Shown one piece after another: positions 13,877 to 19,988 of a DNA stretch of 19,988 nucleotides. Within the stretch, counting starts at the first letter, position 1. Every line of letters starts with the position of its first letter. This DNA is from GCA-2688265 sp964527395. GTDB lineage: Archaea > Nanobdellota > Nanobdellia > Woesearchaeales > GW2011-AR9. The translations under genes and the position numbers were made by a program. The DNA is taken from the NCBI GenBank assembly GCA_964527395.1, contig CAZGQD010000027.1, positions 1 to 19,988 on the forward strand, read 5' to 3'. A model generated the notes under the pieces. It saw only the letters and a program-made list of their open reading frames with translations, had not been told where the DNA came from and searched no databases.

Positions 13877-13918
13877 TATTTTTTGTAAAATTTCAGTATT
13901 TTTTTTGTAAAATTTAGG
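13877..13918. repeat. Tandem 20/22-bp repeats upstream of the T4SS promoter
   Basis: TATTTTTTGTAAAATTTCAG (13877-13896) is followed at once by a near copy with two extra T and a different end (13897-13918). Placement just upstream of the TATA box, and between divergent genes, fits an operator for a ribbon-helix-helix dimer array. Confidence 0.6.
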
Positions 13919-13979
13919 TAAATCTTTCTAAAAAAGTAGGGATGTTTTTTTCTGTATCTTTATTAGTGGTATCTTTTTT

Positions 13980-13988
13980 TTAATAAAA
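13980..13988 (+). promoter_or_regulatory. TATA box of the divergent small operon
   Basis: TTAATAAAA centred 27 bp before ATG 14011; predicts a leaderless transcript reading away from the T4SS operon. Confidence 0.45.
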
Positions 13989-14010
13989 TAATCTTTGGAG
14001 ATGAATTAAT

Positions 14011-14139
14011 ATGCATTGGAAAACACAAAAGGAAGTAATTGAGGTGCGTGAGTGGGTGTCAATGAAAATTAAAGAAGTTTTGGATGAGGCTGAAAGAAAA
14101 ATATCAAGAATACCGGAGAGAGACACATGGAGATACTAA
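14011..14139 (+). CDS. Small basic/charged protein, first gene of the regulator operon
   Basis: A 42-residue reading frame of unknown function, mainly one charged amphipathic helix (E-V-R-E-W-V then K-E-V-L-D-E-A-E-R-K) and a tail with two Trp in all three helical turns. No known motif. It is supported by the TATA box 27 bp upstream and by its 13-nt overlap with the following ribbon-helix-helix gene. It may be a partner of that protein. Confidence 0.5.
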   Translation: MHWKTQKEVIEVREWVSMKIKEVLDEAERKISRIPERDTWRY

Positions 14140-14306
14140 ATTCAAAAATAAACGTGAAAGATAGACATGTTGGTTTAAGGGTTACAAAGAATGAACATGA
14201 AAAATTAAGAGTTGAATCAAAGAAATTAGGTAAAAGTATAGCTGATTTGATAAGGGAAGGTTTTCTTAATAATAGGTCATTTATTGATAATAGGTCATTT
14301 AATTAA
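14127..14306 (+). CDS. Ribbon-helix-helix DNA-binding protein
   Basis: A 59-residue protein with the CopG/Arc-type layout: a short strand H-V-G-L-R-V-T at about 14-20, helix E-H-E-K-L-R-V-E-S-K-K-L, the turn G-K-S, and a second helix I-A-D-L-I-R-E-G-F. Such proteins bind DNA as dimers, often on tandem sites, and serve as operon regulators or relaxosome accessory factors in conjugative systems. A GGAG site 8 nt before ATG 14127 supports the start. It is divergent from the T4SS operon and so is the best local candidate for binding the repeats at 13877-13918. The last 12 residues come from an 18-bp tandem duplication (N-R-S-F repeated). Confidence 0.8.
   Translation: MEILNSKINVKDRHVGLRVTKNEHEKLRVESKKLGKSIADLIREGFLNNRSFIDNRSFN
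14268..14303 (+). repeat. 18-bp tandem duplication at the end of the RHH gene
   Basis: TAATAGGTCATTTA occurs twice at 18-bp spacing, with a 4-bp linker, which yields the duplicated N-R-S-F in the protein tail. It looks like a recent replication slip; it could also be a binding site. Confidence 0.5.
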
Positions 14307-14360
14307 GGATTTTGATTAATTTCTTTCCTTTTTTCTTTCTAGGTATGTACTTTTTATGCT

Positions 14361-14374
14361 TAATCTTTATAAAG
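14361..14374 (+). promoter_or_regulatory. Promoter box TAATCTTTATAAAG (lipoprotein gene)
   Basis: Contains a perfect TTTATAAA TATA element (14366-14373). Exactly the same 14 bases occur at 15103-15116 before the giant protein gene. Transcription would start near 14396, just before a 7-codon reading frame (14399-14422), leaving a leader of about 60 nt ahead of the lipoprotein gene. Confidence 0.6.
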
Positions 14375-14459
14375 AAAAGGCTCTTTTGAAAGTAAAGTAT
14401 GTTCATTTTTACAGTGAATTAGTAATAAAAATTAAACAAGAATGCGAGAGTGATATAAA

Positions 14460-15071
14460 ATGATAAGAAAAACAGCAATTGCAGGTGGTTTAGCGGCTTT
14501 GCTTGGTGCATGTGGCCCTACAGAAGGTGGAGAGACAATAGTTGAAGGGGATAGCTTTACTTTCCCTAACGGAGAAGAAACAACCTATGCTACCGGGGGA
14601 TTATGTTTATATTCTTTTATGAATGCAGGAGATGGCAATATAGGAGTGAGTGCTAATTCTACAGAAAATGAAAAATATGAAACCGACTATTTGGTAATTG
14701 GAAAAATAAGTGGCGATAGTTTTGAATTTACAGAACATCCTGATTTTGAAGAAGATGGTTTAGTTTATGTAGGACTATTAGGTGATGTTGAAATAACTGA
14801 GTCTTTAGAACCAAAATTTTTTGAAGAAGACTACTTTGATTATTGTGGAGATTTTTGTGAACCTGTTTGTGAAACAGGTGAACCTTGGGCAGACTACATA
14901 AATCGTAAAAAAGATGAGCTTGGTGGTACTGTTGTATCATATCAACATAAAGATGGTTGGGAAAGAGTAAGTGTTATTTTTCCAGATCAAGGAAAATGGG
15001 GAGGATATGATAATTGTAGAAGTCAAGAATTTTCTCTTTTTGATGGAGAATGTAATTTATTTAGACAATAA
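14460..15071 (+). CDS. Cys-rich predicted lipoprotein
   Basis: Protein of 203 residues, family not recognised. The N-terminus has basic residues (M-I-R-K), a short hydrophobic run and a lipobox L-L-G-A-C with the lipidated Cys at residue 18, so it is probably anchored to the outer face of the membrane. The mature part is acidic and holds several Cys, including C-G-D-F-C-E-P-V-C, likely in disulfides. It ends with C-N-L-F-R-Q. A GAGTGAT ribosome site sits 5 nt before ATG 14460. A 13-nt T-run follows the stop. It shares a promoter box with the giant secreted protein next to it, suggesting joint expression as surface components. Confidence 0.7.
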   Translation: MIRKTAIAGGLAALLGACGPTEGGETIVEGDSFTFPNGEETTYATGGLCLYSFMNAGDGNIGVSANSTENEKYETDYLVIGKISGDSFEFTEHPDFEEDGLVYVGLLGDVEITESLEPKFFEEDYFDYCGDFCEPVCETGEPWADYINRKKDELGGTVVSYQHKDGWERVSVIFPDQGKWGGYDNCRSQEFSLFDGECNLFRQ

Positions 15072-15084
15072 TTTTTTTTTTTTT
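15072..15084 (+). terminator. Poly-T terminator after the lipoprotein gene
   Basis: Thirteen T residues start directly after the stop codon, matching the terminator at 1063-1075. Confidence 0.6.
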
Positions 15085-15102
15085 AATTATTAACAATTCT
15101 AG

Positions 15103-15116
15103 TAATCTTTATAAAG
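15103..15116 (+). promoter_or_regulatory. Promoter box TAATCTTTATAAAG (giant protein gene)
   Basis: Identical to 14361-14374. The TATA element (15108-15115) is centred 27 bp before ATG 15139, so the giant protein is probably translated from a leaderless mRNA. Confidence 0.6.
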
Positions 15117-15138
15117 CTTAAATGAATTAATTTAAAGT

Positions 15139-18100
15139 ATGGTGGTTGTCGAGAAAAAGAAGTTATTATTAGTCATTATTTTAATGTTTTCATTTTTAAT
15201 TTTAGTTGCAAGTTCTTCTGCAAAAGTAAAAGAAGATCATGTTTTACAAAGTGCATGTTTAAGTGAAAGTCAATCAAATGGTGGACTGGCTGGGAGTGAT
15301 CATGTTTTGTGTTTAAGTCCAACTGATCAATCAGGTGTTGAAGTTGGAGAAACATGTTGTTATCGTCCAGATGGATCTAAATGTACTCCGAGTGACATAG
15401 AATTATTTAAAGATATCACTGCAGGATATTGGGATGTAAACATTTTTGATGTTAGTGGTGGGTCTAAAGAAGAAGATGAAACAAGAGAAGCGGTATCAGA
15501 ATGGTTTGATAGTTTAGTTGATAGTGATGGTTGTTTTTCTACTTATAAATTTGATATTCAAGTTGATGATGGTCATTTTGTAGAGGATTATTTTATGCCT
15601 TTTTGTACCAGTTCTGATGAACTTTCACAGGGTGCAGCAATTTTTGTTCAGGAATTGGGAGATGAGACTAATCCAGATAATGTTTTTGTTTGCTACCAGA
15701 ATCAATGGTATAATGCTGATAAAATAAAAGATTTTGATGAAGAGTATGAAGATGGAGATGGAGTTGGACTTTTCTTTGATTGTGATGTAGAAGATCCTTT
15801 TGTTTATTCAGACATGTCTATGTATGCAGGTTTTGAAGAGAACTTACCTGCAAACATTTGTGGTGATGGTAAAAATAATGCATGTCAAGCAACTTATACT
15901 TATGAAGCACCAACAGCAGCTCAACATGAAGGGGACCATATAATTGAAGTAGTTTATGATGGTGAAGAATGGACCTTAGAAGGTGATTCCTGTCATGTTG
16001 ATGCAGTAGCTTGTGAAAGTAATTGTTTAGCAAAAAATGAGAAATGTGATTATTTAAGCTGGGATGGTTTTGAATCTGGAGATTATGAATGGATTGATTA
16101 TAATGAAAATGACATTGAAGATCCAGGTGAGCAAGTTTATTCTTCTGAAGCAGAGTATGAAGAAGGAGAAGGATTTTGTTGTGGAGCAGGTTTAGTTGAT
16201 CTTGATTCTGAGGGAGGATATCTTGGTGATATTAAAGATTGGAGTGGTGGTAGTTTTGCTTGTTTGAATGAAGAATTAATTCCACAAACCCTAGGAGAAG
16301 TTCAAGATGAAGATTGTCCTGGAGATTGGTGTTGGATAAGGAATGATGAATTAAGTAATATTTTCCAAATATTTACAATAAACTTACTTGGTGAAACAGG
16401 TTATGATATAGTTTCAGATGGGGATGAATGGCTTGCTTGTAAAGATGATGCTTCATTAGGCCCAAGATATTACACTACTGCTGAAAATCTTAATTCAATG
16501 GGTGGAAATAGATTATATTGTACCAAAGAAGGAGACCATTACTCTTGGACTGAATGTGTTTATGATAGTGAAAATGGTGTTGGAGATAGTGCAATTGCTT
16601 ACAATCCAAGTAGTATTAAATTAAGAGGAGTTGGAGATGGTGGTTTTTCTTTTCCAGTAAATAAGATTACAAGTAATACTTGGTCGGTTGATTTAGTTAG
16701 TTCAGGGTCAATACAGAATTATAAGGAAATTTACTCTATTGATGGGGATAATACATTAGAACAAACAATTGATTTTACAGATTATGGGTTTATAGAATTT
16801 TTTGTAACTTATGTAAATGAGGATGAAGTTGTTGATCTTCCAGCAAACATTCGAATGATAGTTAATGGATTACCTTTAGATGAGTCAACTGAAGATGAAA
16901 TAGTTTATTTTGATGATTTTGTGTTAGGGTATTCAGTAAATGCACCTTCTTTAGAAGTAGGTAATGCAATTCATGTTCGTGTACCGGTGGGTAATTGGCA
17001 AGATATAAGTACAATTGTTTTTGAAACATATCAAGCAGGAAATGATATTGAAGTAAATAATGTTTTTTTGAGTGAAAATGATGATGAGACCACAGAATTT
17101 GATGAAAGTCAAAGCTATATATGTTCAGGAGTTGATAATATTAAGACAAGTAGTTGGATTAGTGATTTAGATGTGAGTGATTCTCAAACTAATGCAAATG
17201 GAGAAAGTATTTGTACATCAAGATATGGTCCAAATGCTTGGTTGGGAACAAGTGAAGGTTATGAAACTAATGAGGTTGAAAGTGGGGTTGGTGCAAGCTG
17301 TTGTGGAAATACAGATAATGAATACTATTCAGGTTTGTCTAAAAAAGAAAATAATGCAGCTTGTTTTAATTCAGAACCTTTGGTTCCTGGACAGACAGTA
17401 ATGACTATTGAATATTTAGTAGATTACTATACAAACAGTGTTGAAGTTGTTGATGAAGCTTTGACTTTAACTCTAGATGATGTAGGTTCAGTTAAAAATT
17501 TAGAAGGTTTTTATTGGGTTTGCCCAAGTGAAGAAGAAATAGATGATTTTATTGATGTTTTAGCTGGTGATGGAGTAGCTGCTTGGATTGAAACAGATGA
17601 TTACTGTGAAACTTCTAATAATGCAGATAGGACATGTGAGCAACCTTATACAACTCAATATGATGGTGACTTTACTGCAATAATAACTTGTGATATCCCA
17701 AGTGATTCTAAATACGAAGGAGTTCAGTATGGCGGTCAAGTATCAGGATTAACAAATTTACCTTATAACTCAATAGTTTATTATGAAAGTACTACAACAA
17801 GCAAGTATTATTATTCAAATTTTCTTACTGAAGGGAAGACTGAAAGTTTTACTTATGGTGATTCACCTGTATTATTTAAGGAAATAGAAATCAATTTGCC
17901 GACTTTTCTAGGAACTTTTGATGAAGTTGAATTAGAAATAGAGTATTGTGGGGAAGATGTTTCTACTTATGATGAGGAATCTGGAGCAATTGGAGTCACA
18001 AGAGATTGTAATGAAGATTTAGAATATGCTGAAATGTATTTTTTCACACCTTTTGATCAATCTTGGCATGGTGAAAAAATAGAAATAGATTGGGATTACC

Positions 18101-19988
18101 CCTCAACCTTCACATTACAAATAGTTGCTCAAAGTGAAACTCTTGGACAAACTAGTTCTGAAGTTCAAATTACAGACGATCCTTTTTCATATCCTTGTTT
18201 GTCTGAAGAGTGTAGATTTGCACTTCCTGGACAACCGCCTTATCACATTGAGAATTCGTATCCAGAACTTTATGATATGTATTATGTTGGAGAAATAGAC
18301 GGATATATTCAGGAAGTACTAATAACTAATGATGAAGCACAAATATTTGAAGAAGTAGGGTCTTTAGTTGTTCGTGATATCTCACAACAAGTACTTTATA
18401 TTTATGATGATGAAGATGAGACTGGTCGATTTTATGGGTGTAATGCAGTTTATTATATTGATCAGTTAGTTTTCGAAGATGGAACTCCTGTTTTAGATGA
18501 TAATTATGGTTATTGTAGTGTTGAAGGTGAATTTTATTGTGCTTTCTCAGAAGATTCTTTGATTACAACCTGGTCTGATGAAGGAATTTATCAAGTAGGA
18601 TACGCAGAAGTTGAAGAATATACTGAAGATACTGTGCTTGAATTATACGATGCTGAATATTTAGCTAGTGAGTTAAATCATTCAACAAGTGCTGTACCTG
18701 GTCGAAATGTCATCTCAAACGCTGATTTTGAAGCTAAAAGTGGAAGTGATTTAGACTTTTGGCAAGTTATTGATTCAAGTGGATCAACTGTAGATGATGA
18801 GAATGGGTTTGTGGAAGATGATAGCGGAGAGAATGTTGTTGAAGTTAGTGCAGGGTATACTTTGAGGTCAGGGAAAATTCAGGTTATTGAAGGAGAGTAT
18901 TACTCATATACTGAAGCTAACTCATGTGGGACTACAACAATTACACGTGTTGATAAAGATGGTGATGAAGATGTAGTAAGTTCAGCAGAATATGCATACT
19001 TTCCATCGAATGAAGCTGTTTATTTTAGAATTGAAGTTACTGGAGAATGTGACTATAGTCAACCTTACTTACAAATAATTGATGATTTAGGTGCTGCTGA
19101 AGAATTTGAATACAATGGAGATTATTCTGAAAGAGCTGCTGCTGCTTGTTGTCCAGATGGAATGTGTTGGAACGGTTATGTATGTGTTGGAGACATGGCA
19201 GTTAACACTTACATGGTTGAAGATACAGGAAAAGAGTCAATGTACAGGTGTATCGATGGTGATTGGACTCATTTAGAACCGCAGTATGATTGGAATGATG
19301 AATACTATGGTTTTTGTGAAACAGATACACAATGTTTTGTGACAAGTTCCTTGTCTGAAGGTGCAAGTTCAGAAGCTGAATTAGCTGACTTTTACACTGG
19401 TGCTTATCCAACATGTATTAATGATGGTGAATACTTATTAGATCATTATTGTGATGCTGGTGAATGGTCAAGTAGAACTAAGTTTATTGCTAGTCAACTA
19501 AAAGATTTCGCTGATACAGATGATTATGTCTTATTTTGTAGTGATTATGATGATGTATTTGTAGATTATAACACTGCTGATTACAACTATATGAATTACG
19601 TAGCAGGTGAAGTTTCAGCTACAGTTGATAGCACTGAAGATTTGGGTGACAGTTTAACAAGTGATTCCTCAGTTACTGAAATTACTACTGTTTGTTTTGA
19701 TGCTTTAGAAAATAGTGAAACTGGAAGAAGATTAGTAGATCAAGAAGATAACACTTGTATTAACTCAGTTTGTATATTAAAGTATAAGCAAAGTGGTGAA
19801 TTGACAGCTGCTTTTGGTGCTAGTATGAACATTAATTCAACTGAAGACCAATCATTCTTAATCCCTCTTGGAATTAGTCAGAGTGATTTAGATGAATTCT
19901 GTGTAAGTGATGAAGAAGGCACATTTGTTGAATGTAGTGAACAATTATGGTATGCAAGTGATATCAACTCATTAATTTATGCAAGAGA
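15139..19988 (+). CDS. Giant Cys-rich acidic secreted surface protein (3' end missing)
   Basis: An open frame of at least 1616 codons with no stop, cut by the window edge. The signal peptide has three Lys (6-8), a Leu/Ile-rich core (9-23) and S-S-S-A near 28. The mature chain is acidic, beta-rich and full of Cys. Cys-Cys pairs recur at 73-74, 347-348, 721-722 and 1337-1338; two of these open similar modules (C-C-G, then A-C-[LF]-N-x-E and P-x2-Q-T or P-G-Q-T). Residues about 1190-1330 start with S-N-A-D-F-E and F-W and look like a carbohydrate-binding-type beta-sandwich. Around 1400-1480 a conserved-looking Cys module includes D-G-E-Y-L-L-D-H-Y-C and E-W-S-S-R-T-K. I have seen such modules in large DPANN proteins (memory, unverified). 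Likely a disulfide-stabilised adhesin or surface layer component. Confidence 0.85.
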   Translation, partial: MVVVEKKKLLLVIILMFSFLILVASSSAKVKEDHVLQSACLSESQSNGGLAGSDHVLCLSPTDQSGVEVGETCCYRPDGSKCTPSDIELFKDITAGYWDVNIFDVSGGSKEEDETREAVSEWFDSLVDSDGCFSTYKFDIQVDDGHFVEDYFMPFCTSSDELSQGAAIFVQELGDETNPDNVFVCYQNQWYNADKIKDFDEEYEDGDGVGLFFDCDVEDPFVYSDMSMYAGFEENLPANICGDGKNNACQATYTYEAPTAAQHEGDHIIEVVYDGEEWTLEGDSCHVDAVACESNCLAKNEKCDYLSWDGFESGDYEWIDYNENDIEDPGEQVYSSEAEYEEGEGFCCGAGLVDLDSEGGYLGDIKDWSGGSFACLNEELIPQTLGEVQDEDCPGDWCWIRNDELSNIFQIFTINLLGETGYDIVSDGDEWLACKDDASLGPRYYTTAENLNSMGGNRLYCTKEGDHYSWTECVYDSENGVGDSAIAYNPSSIKLRGVGDGGFSFPVNKITSNTWSVDLVSSGSIQNYKEIYSIDGDNTLEQTIDFTDYGFIEFFVTYVNEDEVVDLPANIRMIVNGLPLDESTEDEIVYFDDFVLGYSVNAPSLEVGNAIHVRVPVGNWQDISTIVFETYQAGNDIEVNNVFLSENDDETTEFDESQSYICSGVDNIKTSSWISDLDVSDSQTNANGESICTSRYGPNAWLGTSEGYETNEVESGVGASCCGNTDNEYYSGLSKKENNAACFNSEPLVPGQTVMTIEYLVDYYTNSVEVVDEALTLTLDDVGSVKNLEGFYWVCPSEEEIDDFIDVLAGDGVAAWIETDDYCETSNNADRTCEQPYTTQYDGDFTAIITCDIPSDSKYEGVQYGGQVSGLTNLPYNSIVYYESTTTSKYYYSNFLTEGKTESFTYGDSPVLFKEIEINLPTFLGTFDEVELEIEYCGEDVSTYDEESGAIGVTRDCNEDLEYAEMYFFTPFDQSWHGEKIEIDWDYPSTFTLQIVAQSETLGQTSSEVQITDDPFSYPCLSEECRFALPGQPPYHIENSYPELYDMYYVGEIDGYIQEVLITNDEAQIFEEVGSLVVRDISQQVLYIYDDEDETGRFYGCNAVYYIDQLVFEDGTPVLDDNYGYCSVEGEFYCAFSEDSLITTWSDEGIYQVGYAEVEEYTEDTVLELYDAEYLASELNHSTSAVPGRNVISNADFEAKSGSDLDFWQVIDSSGSTVDDENGFVEDDSGENVVEVSAGYTLRSGKIQVIEGEYYSYTEANSCGTTTITRVDKDGDEDVVSSAEYAYFPSNEAVYFRIEVTGECDYSQPYLQIIDDLGAAEEFEYNGDYSERAAAACCPDGMCWNGYVCVGDMAVNTYMVEDTGKESMYRCIDGDWTHLEPQYDWNDEYYGFCETDTQCFVTSSLSEGASSEAELADFYTGAYPTCINDGEYLLDHYCDAGEWSSRTKFIASQLKDFADTDDYVLFCSDYDDVFVDYNTADYNYMNYVAGEVSATVDSTEDLGDSLTSDSSVTEITTVCFDALENSETGRRLVDQEDNTCINSVCILKYKQSGELTAAFGASMNINSTEDQSFLIPLGISQSDLDEFCVSDEEGTFVECSEQLWYASDINSLIYAR

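Noticed and set aside
14728..19414. Several short frames (14728-14940, 15818-16033, 17177-17401, 19091-19276, 19202-19414)
   Set aside because: All overlap the lipoprotein or the giant protein in other frames and have low-complexity, His/Leu-rich products typical of shadow frames.

Overview
The window is AT-rich archaeal DNA, most likely from a DPANN archaeon (Woesearchaeota/Pacearchaeota-like; inference). Reasons: most start codons lie 25-29 bp downstream of a TTTAAA or TTTATAAA-type TATA box, which implies leaderless transcripts; genes inside operons use GGAGG Shine-Dalgarno sites; two plus-strand genes end in 13-nt T-runs; and the right end holds a huge Cys-rich acidic secreted protein of a kind I associate with these small-genome archaea.

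Layout. 1-2610: a Tat-exported transglutaminase-like protein, two small tandem paralogues of unknown function, and a YfbR/HDDC2-type HD phosphohydrolase on the minus strand. 2611-4188: one less AT-rich gene (possible SLOG/Rossmann-like protein) flanked by long imperfect inverted repeats, so it looks like a mobile cassette; next to it is a GC-rich region that may encode a structured RNA. 4189-4664: two overlapping small genes, a putative zinc-binding protein and a two-helix membrane protein. 4671-7105 (minus): a winged-helix Fic protein, an unknown 89-residue protein, and a membrane protein with a central putative winged helix.

7198-13811 (minus) is the main point of interest. It is a compact type IV secretion-like gene set: a VirB2/TrbC-like pilin, a secreted and membrane-anchored protein, a VirB6-like polytopic membrane protein ending in two PCNA-binding-like motifs, and a PrgI-VirB4 fusion ATPase with a C-terminal PD-(D/E)XK-like domain. 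These four are tightly coupled. A Cas4-like exonuclease with a predicted Fe-S cluster follows, under its own promoter. No relaxase or VirD4 coupling protein is visible, so the set resembles archaeal Ced/Ted DNA-import systems more than a full conjugative element. A divergent operon (14011-14306) encodes a small unknown protein and a ribbon-helix-helix protein, which could control the tandem repeats upstream of the pilin promoter.

14460-19988 (plus) is a surface module: a Cys-rich predicted lipoprotein and a giant secreted protein of at least 1616 codons that runs off the window. Both share an identical 14-bp promoter box.

Several accessory genes (T4SS operon, Cas4-like, SLOG-like, Fic) carry repeats or palindromes immediately upstream of the TATA box, where a regulator could act on promoter access.
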